A stretch of 64,000 nucleotides of DNA from an uncultured Pseudomonadales bacterium (GCA_943842505.1 CALTDI010000022.1:35655-99654), one strand, 5' to 3'; counted from the first letter of the stretch, positions 49,521 to 59,168 are shown. The notes: generated from the sequence alone by a model not told the origin. Numbers and translations are program-made.

Positions 49521-50486
49521 ATGGCATTAAGTCTGCGGGAAGCACTCAGCAAGAACTATCAGCGTTAGTTAGCTAAGCGAATTCCAACACTGGATCAGGC
49601 TACTTTAAATCGCAAGAATATTTTCATCGTCCCGACACAAAGTGGCTTACTGTTTGTTTTTTCTGCGGGTTTAGTTCTGATTGCTGCGATTAACTATGCG
49701 GTGAGTTTGGCGTTTGCCTTAGCCTTTCTTATGGCCAGTATATTCATTCTCTCTATTCTGTATGGCTTCAACAACCTAAATCAGTTAACCCTTAGCAGTC
49801 GTTCGTCGCAAGACGTGTTCTGTGGTGAGGAAGCCTGCTTCCGCGTGCAATTGTCGCGTTCCCCGAAGCGAAGCTATGAATCTCTCGAGTTGAATTTCCC
49901 TGATTCAACGGCTAGCTATGTTGATCTGTCCAGCACAGATACGGAAGAAATTGGCGTATTTTCCCAGACATTAAAGCGTGGAGAGTTTAAGGCGCCGCTG
50001 CTAAGAGTGTTAACTCGATACCCCCTGGGACTCTGTCGTGCATGGTCTGTACTCGATTTGAATATGCGCTGTCTCGTATACCCGCGCTCCATACCTTTCG
50101 CTATGAATCAGTTCGACTCAGGCTCCAGCGGTGGTAGCGACTCGGCGATAAATCGAGAGGGTAGCGAAGATTTTTATGGCTTGCGAGACTATGTGCCTGG
50201 CGACTCACTGCGTCAGGTGGCGTGGAAGACTGTTGCTAGAGGGCAGGGGATGCAGCTTAAGCAGTTCGTGGACTACGTAGACAACAAAATTTGGCTAGAT
50301 TGGGATATGTTCTACGGATTCAGCAATGAGGAGCGGCTGTCTCGGCTGTGTTTCTGCGTGTTACAACTTTCCAAATCCGGTACTGCGTTCAGTATGCGCA
50401 TACCAGGCAGTGAATTCGCACCGGCGACGGGGCCGGAGCATAGAAAGAAATTGCTGCGTGCTCTCGCGCTATTTGGAGTTGACTAG
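49521..50486 (+). pseudogene. DUF58 protein with in-frame amber codon
   Basis: The frame from ATG 49521 reads MALSLREALSKNYQR, then TAG at 49566-49568, then LAKRIPTLDQATLNRKNIF and on to 50486. Apart from the stop it is a normal 321-residue DUF58 protein with two N-terminal helices (about residues 42-80) and the family motif YGLRDYVPGDSLRQVAWKTVARG. DUF58 relatives have RWL here, so TGG to TAG is the simplest change. Restart at GTG 49701 would lose the first helix. Either a nonsense mutation, a sequence error or a site of readthrough. The 3' end overlaps the tgpA GTG by one base. Confidence 0.75.
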
Positions 50487-52549
50487 TGGAGCTTAGCTAC
50501 CAAATTCCGCGACCTGCATTGATATGGATTCTGGTCGCCGTTGTGCTGGTCCTCTTGCCGCAAAGCATTCGCATGCCGATTTGGATAAGCGGCATCGCGC
50601 TGCTTTGTGTCTGCTGGCGGGTTCTCATCTTCAACGGCAAGCTCGACTATCCGGGACGTATGATGCGGGTCGCCGTCGTTCTATTCACGCTCTTTGTATC
50701 GCTCTCGCAGATTCGGACTATAGGTATAGGCCTCGATTCGGCGGCGAGCCTGTTAGCGCTCGGCTTCGTTTTTAAATTGATCGAGATGCGGCAGAAGCGT
50801 GATATCTATGTGGTGATATCGCTGTGTTTCGTTATGTCTATGGTGGCATTCCTGTACTCGCAGAGTGTTTTAACAACGTTCTATATTACGGTAGTGATAG
50901 CTGTAGTCATGGGCGCGATGATTTCCTTAAATCGTACCGCGCTTGTCTCGGACACCGTGGGAACGGCAAAGCTAGCCGTCAAAATAGTACTTCAGGCTCT
51001 TCCTTTAGCCATAGTGTTGTTTGTAGTGTTTCCACGTATCGCGCCGCTGTGGGCTGTGCCGATGCAGAACGGGGTAGATTCGACGGGAGTTACCGATGAG
51101 ATGACGCCAGGGGATATAAGCCAGCTCGCTCGTTCTGCGGAGCTTGCGTTCCGCGTGCAGTTCGAAGGTGATGTGGCGCCCGAACACAGAGATTTGTATT
51201 GGCGTGGGTTGGTTCTCGATAATTTTGATGGACTTACTTGGACCCGAACCCGTTCTTCGTCGTCTTACTCGGTGGCCTCAGCTTTGGCAGACTTTAGAAT
51301 CAGCTATGAAGACAGGATTAGAACAATCGGTCAGCCTATTTCCTACAATGTCATTCTGGAGCCGACACAGCAACCATGGCTCTTTGGTTTGCATCTGGCA
51401 GAAGATGTAGATGATGACTTATTCCGTAGCCGAAACTTTGAGTTGTTTAATAATGGCCGTATCACGCAACGACTCAGTTACGATCTTCAATCCTATTTGC
51501 GCAATCAAACCGACGTTCTTCTCCTGGATAGCATGCGCAATAGAAGCCTGCGATTGCCCGATGAGGGCAATGAGCGCAGTCTCGAGTTTGCCAAGCAGTT
51601 ACGGGCCACTGCTGCGACGGACAGACAGTATGTGATCTCCGTGTTAGCGCACTTTCAGCAGAACGAATATTTCTACACGCTGAACCCACCAACGCTAGGT
51701 GAGGATAGAATAGATGAGTTCCTGTTCGAGACCATGGCGGGATTCTGTGAGCACTATGCCAGCACATTCACCTATTTAATGCGAGCCGTTGGGATTCCAG
51801 CAAGGGTGGTTGTCGGATACCAGGGCGCGGAGGCGAATCCCTACGAAGATTATCTTATGGTCTATCAGTACAACGCCCACGCCTGGAGTGAAGTCTGGCT
51901 TGAAGGAGAGGGATGGGTGCGCTTCGATCCAACCGGCGCGGTATCGCCAGCACGAATCGAGCAGGGAGTGCAGGAGGCGCTTAGAGATGACCCTGCGTTT
52001 ATGGAAGACGATCTATTCTCGGCAGCACGGTTGGGAGGTTTTGGCTGGTTGAATTCCATGCGTTTGCGATTAGATGCCATCGAGTATGAATGGAACCAGC
52101 TGGTCGTGAACTATGATGCGGACGTGCAGTTCGAATTGTTCGAGAGGCTGTTTGGTACAGTCACAGAGCAGAAGGTCCTCATTCTCATGTCAGTCCTTGC
52201 CTCGATAGTGCTGCTTGCCGTGGGATTTACCGTAATAAACATAGAGCCCAGAATTCAGCGTACGCCGATAAATCGGTTCTATCTCAGCGTGTGCAAAGAA
52301 TTAGAGAAGATCGGCTTGTGCCGTGAATCCGGGGAGGGGCCCATCGCGTTCCGTAACCGTGTCTGTGCTAGCAGACCCGAACTGGCAGAGCCGATGACTG
52401 ATCTTACCGATCTCTATGTAAGAGTAAACTATAGAGAGAAATCAGTTAGCGCTGTGCAGCAAAAGGCGCTATTGCGAGAGTTAAGAGTGTGTTTCTCTAG
52501 ATTGAAATCGAAATTATCTGCCCTGGCCGGTCTGCGACGGTTGGGCTAG
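50486..52549 (+). CDS. tgpA: TgpA-like membrane transglutaminase (DUF3488)
   Basis: 687 residues: about five helices at the N-terminus (roughly 10-190), a periplasmic transglutaminase-like domain, one more helix near 560 and a cytoplasmic DUF4129-like tail. The catalytic triad is visible: Cys421 in GFCEHYAS, His465 in NAHAWSEV, Asp481 in RFDPTG. P. aeruginosa TgpA, in the same moxR-DUF58-tgpA order, is essential; its substrate is not established. GTG start overlapping the DUF58 stop. Confidence 0.9.
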   Translation: MELSYQIPRPALIWILVAVVLVLLPQSIRMPIWISGIALLCVCWRVLIFNGKLDYPGRMMRVAVVLFTLFVSLSQIRTIGIGLDSAASLLALGFVFKLIEMRQKRDIYVVISLCFVMSMVAFLYSQSVLTTFYITVVIAVVMGAMISLNRTALVSDTVGTAKLAVKIVLQALPLAIVLFVVFPRIAPLWAVPMQNGVDSTGVTDEMTPGDISQLARSAELAFRVQFEGDVAPEHRDLYWRGLVLDNFDGLTWTRTRSSSSYSVASALADFRISYEDRIRTIGQPISYNVILEPTQQPWLFGLHLAEDVDDDLFRSRNFELFNNGRITQRLSYDLQSYLRNQTDVLLLDSMRNRSLRLPDEGNERSLEFAKQLRATAATDRQYVISVLAHFQQNEYFYTLNPPTLGEDRIDEFLFETMAGFCEHYASTFTYLMRAVGIPARVVVGYQGAEANPYEDYLMVYQYNAHAWSEVWLEGEGWVRFDPTGAVSPARIEQGVQEALRDDPAFMEDDLFSAARLGGFGWLNSMRLRLDAIEYEWNQLVVNYDADVQFELFERLFGTVTEQKVLILMSVLASIVLLAVGFTVINIEPRIQRTPINRFYLSVCKELEKIGLCRESGEGPIAFRNRVCASRPELAEPMTDLTDLYVRVNYREKSVSAVQQKALLRELRVCFSRLKSKLSALAGLRRLG

Positions 52550-52561
52550 GTTCAAGGGGCT
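52547..52561 (+). repeat. Direct repeat copy 1 flanking yciH
   Basis: TAGGTTCAAGGGGCT; its first three bases are the tgpA stop codon. The identical 15 bp recur at 53001-53015, on the other side of yciH. Confidence 0.9.
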
Positions 52562-52638
52562 AGCGCTGTTCGAGTTACAAGCATTATGGGTAGGGGCTTT
52601 GTTCGGGGTTAATCCGAATGCGTTCTTAATGTCACTGG

Positions 52639-53001
52639 CTAGCCGCCAGCTAGCTTCACGTTCGTAAACTGTTTCTCAAGTTCCTGTTTCAGTGTATCGC
52701 GATGATCGCCTTGGATTTCGATCACGCCATTCTTCACGGTGCCACCTGAGCCACATAGGGCCTTAAGCTTCTTCGCTAGCGCTTTGAGTTCGGTCTCACC
52801 AAGTTCGAACCCCGAAAGTATTGTTACCCCTTTGCCTTTCCTGCCCTTCGACTCTCGACTGATTCGTATTGCGGGATCGATTACTTGTCTTGGCTTGCCC
52901 TTGTCTTGCACGAGACGACAGAGGCATTTTCGTAGTGGCTTATGACAGCCAGGACAGCTTGACGAGGCTTCGGTGCTATAGACCAGGCGAGAGTTGCTCA
53001 T
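52639..53001 (-). CDS. yciH: SUI1/eIF1-family translation factor YciH
   Basis: 120 residues with a C-terminal SUI1 (eIF1-like) fold; GSGGTVKNGVIEIQGDHRD is the signature region near residues 84-102. An N-terminal cysteine-rich segment CPGCHKPLRKCLC may bind zinc. In E. coli YciH can influence initiation fidelity in vitro; its physiological role is unclear. It is the last gene on the minus strand after batD (25 bp gap), and is bracketed by a 15-bp direct repeat. Confidence 0.92.
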   Translation of the reverse strand: MSNSRLVYSTEASSSCPGCHKPLRKCLCRLVQDKGKPRQVIDPAIRISRESKGRKGKGVTILSGFELGETELKALAKKLKALCGSGGTVKNGVIEIQGDHRDTLKQELEKQFTNVKLAGG

Positions 53002-53015
53002 AGGTTCAAGGGGCT
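53001..53015 (+). repeat. Direct repeat copy 2 flanking yciH
   Basis: TAGGTTCAAGGGGCT, identical to 52547-52561. Its first base is the complement of the A of the yciH start codon, so it covers the yciH 5' leader up to the start. Confidence 0.9.
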
Positions 53016-53026
53016 GTGCCGCTTTG

Positions 53027-54811
53027 CTAGGTCTTGTAAAGAGGAGGTAGGGAGTATTGATCTTCTTTGTGTTGTTTCTTCTGCACGCTGTGCTTGCTCT
53101 TTCTCAGCCCTGAAACAAGTTGTAATAGGGACTTCGCATCGAATGAGTCGTCTGTTGCTTGACCGCTCTTGCTCTGGAAAAGGGCTATTTGGATGGCCTG
53201 GGCGTGCGCATGAAGATCCGGTGATTCTGTCTGTTGCAGAATGTCTTCCATGCTGAAGACTCGACGTCCTTCAATGTAGTGATCGCACCATTTGATGAGT
53301 GTATGGCGAATCGAGTTTACGTCGCTACTGGAGCAGGCGTTTGCAAATTGCTTGTAGGCGACACTCTCATTATTCTCGGGGCTGTATTTCGCTGCAAGTC
53401 GATTTTTCATCTGCTGTATGTATTCGTCTATCTCGCGCTTGTTACCTGCAATGACCAGTTTGTAGATGCTGAACAGTGCGATAATGATCGCAGCGGCTAT
53501 CGTGTAGTTAAACCACGCCGCCTCGACCTCGATAAATTCGGCTTCTGCTTGCTCGTCGATCATATCCTGATCGACTACCGGTAGTTGCGCTAATAGTTCT
53601 TCCAGGTTCTCTGTGCTGGCAACAGTTTGCTCTGCAGGAACTTCACCGTTGACATTGGCGATAGTCAGTCTGGTCGCCGGAATAACCGTGGCCTCTAGCT
53701 GATCTGTCTCGACATTCCACCAGGGGATGGAGATCTCTGGAATCACAACGTTACCGCTATCAATAGGGACCATCGATGTTGTTTCTATGCGTGTGCCTAC
53801 GATGGCGCCATCGACGAAGGTGCGTTCGATTTCAGGCGGGTCAGGGTAGAGATTTAAGCCTTCAATCTCGGTACCGCTAAAGGGTGGTAGTACGGCCCCA
53901 TCGAGGCCGTCCGCTGTCATCGTAACGGTACGCACTACACTGTCGCCGACCTTCAGGCTATTGATGTCTGTGCTCCAGCTTTCCTCTAGGGTTAGATTCG
54001 TCACCGGCAGCCAGAAGTCGGTATTCTGGACTGTGGCGGGTCGCTCCTTAATGTCGATGCTTATGCCTTCTATAAATGCGGTGACTCTTCGTGTGTTCAG
54101 ATTTCTGAACACGAAGTTACTGGAGCCGTCTGTCACTTCGCCGCGGAAAAGTATGTCTGGAATCTCTAGTGGTCCACTACGCTGAGGGAAGATAACGTAA
54201 CGCTTTTCATAGACGCCGTATCGCACTCCGTCGATAAGTTTCTCATACTGATTGGGCGAGCCAATTAGCTGAATGACAGAGTCTTCCATCTCCAGTTCGG
54301 TGAACTGTGGATTGCGGATGCCATTGATCGTGTAGTAGAGACGAACAGTAAATAATAATTGTTCTTGCACATAGACCGACTCTTTGTTGGTCTCTATTTC
54401 CAGAAATAGCTCTTCGCTAGATTGGTTGGAGCGTGGGCCCTCGTTGATTACGGTTATCTCTATAGGTGCGGTAGTCTGTCCGTTAATATCCAGTTCCGGA
54501 ATAGTGAGGCTGCCTTCTTCGAGCGGAAATAGTGTGACTATATAGTCGGTCCAGGCCTCCACGGCGCCGTTGACACTTCTAATTTGGCTGGATGTTCTCG
54601 TGCCTAGTACGTCGAATTGGGTGGTAAGAGGGGTCAGATCTAACTGCATTCCCTGTCGCTGGTCGTAAATGCGAATAGTGAGAGTGACGGTTTCGCCACG
54701 CGCGATTTCATTGCGATCGAGAGAGATCTCTACTTCTTGTGCGTTAGCGATGGGGGCTAGCGCTAAACCTGCATAGAATAAAATGAATGCCAGTATTGAT
54801 CTAATCCTCAC
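53027..54811 (-). CDS. BatD-like protein
   Basis: 594 residues with a signal peptide (cleavage likely after PIANA, near residue 24), a long periplasmic beta-rich BatD region (25-430) and one transmembrane helix near 438-458 with a cytoplasmic tail. BatD proteins accompany BatA/BatB in aerotolerance-type operons; the molecular function is not settled. GTG start overlapping the batB stop (GTGA). Last of the Bat set. Confidence 0.87.
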   Translation of the reverse strand: MRIRSILAFILFYAGLALAPIANAQEVEISLDRNEIARGETVTLTIRIYDQRQGMQLDLTPLTTQFDVLGTRTSSQIRSVNGAVEAWTDYIVTLFPLEEGSLTIPELDINGQTTAPIEITVINEGPRSNQSSEELFLEIETNKESVYVQEQLLFTVRLYYTINGIRNPQFTELEMEDSVIQLIGSPNQYEKLIDGVRYGVYEKRYVIFPQRSGPLEIPDILFRGEVTDGSSNFVFRNLNTRRVTAFIEGISIDIKERPATVQNTDFWLPVTNLTLEESWSTDINSLKVGDSVVRTVTMTADGLDGAVLPPFSGTEIEGLNLYPDPPEIERTFVDGAIVGTRIETTSMVPIDSGNVVIPEISIPWWNVETDQLEATVIPATRLTIANVNGEVPAEQTVASTENLEELLAQLPVVDQDMIDEQAEAEFIEVEAAWFNYTIAAAIIIALFSIYKLVIAGNKREIDEYIQQMKNRLAAKYSPENNESVAYKQFANACSSSDVNSIRHTLIKWCDHYIEGRRVFSMEDILQQTESPDLHAHAQAIQIALFQSKSGQATDDSFDAKSLLQLVSGLRKSKHSVQKKQHKEDQYSLPPLYKT

Positions 54812-56592
54812 CAGATCTGTCCTCCGTTCTGAAGGCTGTTAGCCGTGCCGTTCAACTGTCGTTGTCGGTATTGGTAACGGAATTTGCGGCGCAATAACTC
54901 GCCCGGATCGTCTTCGATTCGGCGTAGCCATTGCTCAAGAGATTGCTGTTCTTCAAATTCTTCATTAGTCGTTTCGCTGGGAGTGTTCTGCTCACTATTC
55001 GACTCGGAACCTTCTTGCTCCTCAGGAGGCTGATTCTGTTGCTGTTCATCTTGCTGATCCTGATTGCCTTCTTGGCTCTCTTGATCTTGCTGTTCGCTGT
55101 TTTCGGAATCTTGTTCGGATTCGTTCTCGGAATTCTGCTCGGATTCGCTATCTTGATCTTCGCCTTCCTGATTCTCGCCACTCTCAGACTCTTCCTGCTC
55201 GAGTAGCTGTTCAACAATGGCCTTGTTTTGGATTGCATCGGCATGCGTGTCATTGAGACTAAGAGTCATGTCGTAGGCGGCTATCGCCTCCGCATAATTG
55301 CCAGACAGGGCGAGAGCATTGCCTCGGTTGTAGTGGCCGTCTGCAGTATCGCTAGTGCTAAATGCCGCTACCGCTGCCTCATAGTTTTCGGCTCTGTAGT
55401 TGGCAGCCCCGGCCCACTCGCTAGCCTCAAATAGAACTGCTGCGGTTGTGTGTTCTTCGTTGGCAAAGGCTTTCGCGGCCTGCTGATCCTTCGTCTGCCA
55501 TAGGTCTTTCCATTCCAGTGCCTGGGCCTGTTGACTGGGCAACATCATGCCGGAGCCAGTAATCAAGACGAAGCTGAATAGCCAGCCGCGTCGAAAGCTC
55601 AAGGCTGCAATCGGGAGGACAAGAAGCAATAGCCAGGGACCAAACTCGTACCAGACATCGAACTCTTCTTCGACGTCGGATAGCTGTTCATCGTCTAATA
55701 GTTCGAAATCGGTCAGAAGATAGGCCAGATCAGAATCGGCAAGTTGAATATCGTGGTAGCGGCCGTTCACGCGGTTTGCCAGGGACTGCAGTACGTTCTT
55801 GTTCAGCGTGGGTATGATTAAGGAGCCTGCGTCGTCAGTAAGGAAGTTACCGTCATTAGTGCGAATTGGGGCGCCTTCCTCAGTGCCGATGCCCATGATC
55901 AGTAGCTGGTAATCGTTGTCTGCAAACTGTTCTGTAATAAGCAGCTCTTCATCGAAGCCACTAATTCCATCTGTCATGAGGAGAACTTTGCCGCGGCTGG
56001 CCTCGGTACCGTCGAGTAAGTCAATGGCAAGATCAAGGGCTGCCGTAGGATTACTCCCGAATAGGGGCATGATGTTCGGGCTCAATGAGGGCACTAGTGC
56101 GGCGATGGTTACTACGTCATCAGTAAGTGGAGTAACGGTATGTGCATCACCGGCATACACTACCAGAGCTGTCTGGCCTTCCGCGCGCAGATCTAATATG
56201 TCGCGAAGTTTGCGCTTGGCCAGGTCTAGCCTGTTGGGAGAGTGATCAGGGGCAAACATCGACAATGACAGGTCCATCACGATGACCAGGGCATCTTCTC
56301 TTTTCTGCACAGGCTGTGGCAGTTGTTCCCAGACTGGGCCCGCCAGTGCAAATATAGACAGGCACCATGCGCAGAACAGTAAGATCAGGGGAGTTCTTTG
56401 CGAGGCATTCTTACTGCGATCCAGTAGATAAGGTAGAAGTGACTTGTCGATTGCCTTGTCCCAGGCGGTAACGACGGAGTTAACTCTCCACATGGCGATA
56501 AAAAATAAGAGGACAGGGAGTAGCGCTAGCAGCCATATGGGCCTAAGGAAATGAAAGTTTTCAATCAAGCTGACGGGTATTAGAAGTTCCAC
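54808..56592 (-). CDS. BatB/BatC-like VWA and TPR protein
   Basis: 594 residues: an N-terminal helix pair, a von Willebrand A domain with MIDAS motif DLSLSMFA (about 95-300), another helix, TPR repeats (about 400-470, including AVAAFSTSDTADGHYNRGNA) and a long E/Q/S/N-rich tail (about 475-555). It looks like a fusion of BatB with the TPR part often encoded as BatC. GTG start overlapping the batA stop by one base (TAGTG). Confidence 0.87.
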   Translation of the reverse strand: MELLIPVSLIENFHFLRPIWLLALLPVLLFFIAMWRVNSVVTAWDKAIDKSLLPYLLDRSKNASQRTPLILLFCAWCLSIFALAGPVWEQLPQPVQKREDALVIVMDLSLSMFAPDHSPNRLDLAKRKLRDILDLRAEGQTALVVYAGDAHTVTPLTDDVVTIAALVPSLSPNIMPLFGSNPTAALDLAIDLLDGTEASRGKVLLMTDGISGFDEELLITEQFADNDYQLLIMGIGTEEGAPIRTNDGNFLTDDAGSLIIPTLNKNVLQSLANRVNGRYHDIQLADSDLAYLLTDFELLDDEQLSDVEEEFDVWYEFGPWLLLLVLPIAALSFRRGWLFSFVLITGSGMMLPSQQAQALEWKDLWQTKDQQAAKAFANEEHTTAAVLFEASEWAGAANYRAENYEAAVAAFSTSDTADGHYNRGNALALSGNYAEAIAAYDMTLSLNDTHADAIQNKAIVEQLLEQEESESGENQEGEDQDSESEQNSENESEQDSENSEQQDQESQEGNQDQQDEQQQNQPPEEQEGSESNSEQNTPSETTNEEFEEQQSLEQWLRRIEDDPGELLRRKFRYQYRQRQLNGTANSLQNGGQIW

Positions 56593-57653
56593 TAGGCTTT
56601 ACTTCCGCTTGTTGTCTGAGCATCGAGGTCATCGTCGCCATCATTTAGCCTGGCCTTGCCGGCAAGGGACATCCAGGGGATAGAGAACAAGGCCAGTAGG
56701 AAGCTAATCAGTAAGGCTGCACCAAGGGGCCAGTAGAATAGAACCCGTGTAGGTCTGTAAGTCTGCTCATCCTGTTCTATAGTTTCCAGTCGGTCGAGTT
56801 CCTCGTATATTTCTACCAGGTCATTCACATCACGCGCTCTAAAATAGCGTCCGCCAGTGGATTCGGCGATCTGGGTAAGTACGGCCTCATCCAGCTCCGC
56901 AGATGGGTTGATCGCTCTTGCCCCAAAGAAGGTGCGTTGAACAACTTGATCGGCACCTATGCCGATTGTGTAGATCTTAATGTTCTCGGTCTGCGCAAGT
57001 TGGCCTGCCTGTTCGGGCGATACGGCTCCGGCATTATTCACGCCGTCGGTCAACAGGACAAGTACGCGGCTATTCTCGGGACGAGTGCGCAGGTGGATAA
57101 CCCCTAGCCCAATTGCATCACCAATGGCGGTAGCGGATTCCTCGATGATACCGATCTCCGCTTCAGCTAGCAGGGTGCCCACTGTCTCGCGGTCAAATGT
57201 AAGAGGAGCCTGAATATAGGCATGGGCAGCAAACAGAATTAGCCCAAGGCGATCACCTTCGCGTCTCTCAACGAAGTCGCCGACCACGGCCTTCACGACA
57301 TCGATACGGGAGGCCTGTCTATTTCCCACGACCATGTCCTGCGCCTCCATGCTGCCTGAGATATCGACAGATAGCATCAGGTCACGGCCTGTTGACGGCA
57401 ATTGGACCGGTTCACCCAGCCATTGCGGACGACTGGAGGCGATAACCACCAATAACCAGATGAGTGTGCAGCAGATTAGATTTAGAAGTCTGCCGGAGGT
57501 CATATTTTCGTTGTCTGACTGTAGCCTGCTCAGGCTACTGAAGAACGGCACATACAATGCGGCGTCTTGTCTCGGGGCTCGAGCTAACAGCCTATAGATA
57601 ATCAGAGGCAGGGGCAGGGCCAGAAACACTAAGGGCCAAGTAAACTCAAGCAT
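56592..57653 (-). CDS. BatA-like VWA membrane protein
   Basis: 353 residues with an N-terminal helix, a VWA domain with intact MIDAS residues (VDISGSMEAQD, LLTDGVNN) and a C-terminal helix near 310-330. I chose the ATG at 57653, which overlaps the DUF4381 stop (ATGCTTGA) and gives the usual BatA start MLEFTWPL. A longer frame to 57824 would run back through the upstream gene. Confidence 0.9.
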   Translation of the reverse strand: MLEFTWPLVFLALPLPLIIYRLLARAPRQDAALYVPFFSSLSRLQSDNENMTSGRLLNLICCTLIWLLVVIASSRPQWLGEPVQLPSTGRDLMLSVDISGSMEAQDMVVGNRQASRIDVVKAVVGDFVERREGDRLGLILFAAHAYIQAPLTFDRETVGTLLAEAEIGIIEESATAIGDAIGLGVIHLRTRPENSRVLVLLTDGVNNAGAVSPEQAGQLAQTENIKIYTIGIGADQVVQRTFFGARAINPSAELDEAVLTQIAESTGGRYFRARDVNDLVEIYEELDRLETIEQDEQTYRPTRVLFYWPLGAALLISFLLALFSIPWMSLAGKARLNDGDDDLDAQTTSGSKA

Positions 57654-58209
57654 CTGATAATCCTTGGGAAGCGGCAGAGTCATTGTCTGCAGATTGTGCT
57701 GCAGATGTCTTGCCACCTTTATAGAGGCTGGCAATCCACTGCTTGCCGAAGTCCTGCATGCTATCGACATCGACGTCGCATTTGGTCTGGAAACGCCCGT
57801 ATTGGAGGGCTTCGGCGATTTCATCGCTCATCAGGGAAGATTCACCTTTTTGTCGAATAAAATCAACCCAGGCAGCGCCATCCAGACTCGCCACATTTGT
57901 CTGCGGGTAATGCACCAGTGCCACGCGGCGTACGATGGTATTGAATCGATTGGCGTAGCTGAGCCTGCTCTGGTCAATATCTGCAGGGTCTGCGTTGGAG
58001 TAACTATCATAGCAGCGCTCCAACTCGGCAATCGCATACTGGCAGATCTTCTGCTGGCGGCGGTAACTGGCGAATTTGCGAAATAAGATGATCAGCAGGA
58101 CCAGAGCCAGGGCAGCGAGAATCCACCAGCCAATAGCCGGCGGCCAGAAGCTTACCGGTTCTGGAAGATGAATATCGGCTAGTTGGGCTAAGAGCTCTTC
58201 GCTATCCAT
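57646..58209 (-). CDS. DUF4381 membrane protein
   Basis: 187 residues with one transmembrane helix (about 24-44, WWILAALALVLLIILF) followed by a cytoplasmic helical region with WVDFIRQKGE. Regular member of moxR-DUF58-bat operons; function unknown. It overlaps the DUF58 gene by 22 nt and batA by 8 nt, so the operon is tightly packed. Confidence 0.87.
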   Translation of the reverse strand: MDSEELLAQLADIHLPEPVSFWPPAIGWWILAALALVLLIILFRKFASYRRQQKICQYAIAELERCYDSYSNADPADIDQSRLSYANRFNTIVRRVALVHYPQTNVASLDGAAWVDFIRQKGESSLMSDEIAEALQYGRFQTKCDVDVDSMQDFGKQWIASLYKGGKTSAAQSADNDSAASQGLSDA

Positions 58210-59168
58210 TGCCGGATTTGCTCCACGACCAATTGATTGGTACGTATCTTAATGAGTTGAATTCTGAGTTTCTCCAAGTCTGACTCCAGCCCCTGCATGC
58301 GGTGTTGGAATTGTTCCTTGTAGCGATTACGCGCCTTGTTGCTGTGGGTGTTGAGTGCGCCTTTATGCGAGCCATCGGTAATGCTGTAGATGCCGGGCAC
58401 CGGCAAGGATTCCTCTAGCGCGTCATACACCATGCAGCAGATAACATTGTTATGCTGTGAAAGCTGATTCAAATATTGCAGCGCTTTCTCATCCATGGTC
58501 GAGAAATCGGAGATCACATACAGGGTGCTGCCGGGATTGGTGATACGTCGTATCTGACCCAGCGCGTGGGCTAAGCCAGGCTGAAAGCCAGGTTCTGGCT
58601 CGCGGTGAGTCTCGGGGTCCTTCACGTGTTGAAGTTCCTGGTTATAGAGGTGTATCCGATTCAACAGGTGCAAGGCCGAGCGGCGGCTGCGCTTTGGCCG
58701 AATCAAGGCGGAATCCCAGTCGGAAAAGACCAGTCCGCCGACTCTGTCGCCATTGTCTATGGCCAGCCAGCAGAACAGTGCGGCGGCCTGAGCTGCCAAG
58801 ACCGACTTAAAGGCGACCTGGCTGCCGAAATACATATTATGGGTCTGATCAACCGCGATTATAACGGGCCGTTCGCGCTCTTCACGGAAGACTTTGGTAA
58901 ACGGCCTATTTGTTCGAGCAGTGACACGCCAGTCGATTAATCGTATATCGTCGCCTGGCTGATAGGGTCTGAACTCTTCGAAGTCGAGGCCGCGGCCACG
59001 CATCTTGGACAGATGCAGTCCGGATATGCCCGCGATAGAGCGAGAATGGGCAAGATAATCCAGGTTTTTAGCGGCATGACGCTGGATCAGCATCTCCTGC
59101 AGGCTGATAATCGCCCCGGTACTCTGGTAGCGGGCGTAGTGTGGGTCAATTTGAATCTTGACTGACAT
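58188..59168 (-). CDS. DUF58 protein (second system), intact
   Basis: 326 residues without membrane helices, containing the DUF58 signature EFRPYQPGDDIRLIDWRVTA at about residues 62-81 and a VWA-like fold with DQTHNM. It is the uninterrupted counterpart of the broken DUF58 gene at 49521-50486, but of the soluble subtype. It follows moxR by 18 bp and probably links the ATPase to the VWA proteins. Confidence 0.92.
   Translation of the reverse strand: MSVKIQIDPHYARYQSTGAIISLQEMLIQRHAAKNLDYLAHSRSIAGISGLHLSKMRGRGLDFEEFRPYQPGDDIRLIDWRVTARTNRPFTKVFREERERPVIIAVDQTHNMYFGSQVAFKSVLAAQAAALFCWLAIDNGDRVGGLVFSDWDSALIRPKRSRRSALHLLNRIHLYNQELQHVKDPETHREPEPGFQPGLAHALGQIRRITNPGSTLYVISDFSTMDEKALQYLNQLSQHNNVICCMVYDALEESLPVPGIYSITDGSHKGALNTHSNKARNRYKEQFQHRMQGLESDLEKLRIQLIKIRTNQLVVEQIRQWIAKSS

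Noticed and set aside
52600-52625. Bidirectional terminator between tgpA and yciH (TTCGG/CCGAA hairpin)
   Set aside because: The stem has only five pairs and there is no T-tract on either strand.
52547-53015. Insertion sequence or transposon around yciH
   Set aside because: Only direct repeats are present; there is no transposase and no terminal inverted repeats, so no mobile element is called.
57654-57824. Longer N-terminus for BatA
   Set aside because: It would run far into the DUF4381 gene; the ATG at 57653 forms a normal overlap with its stop.
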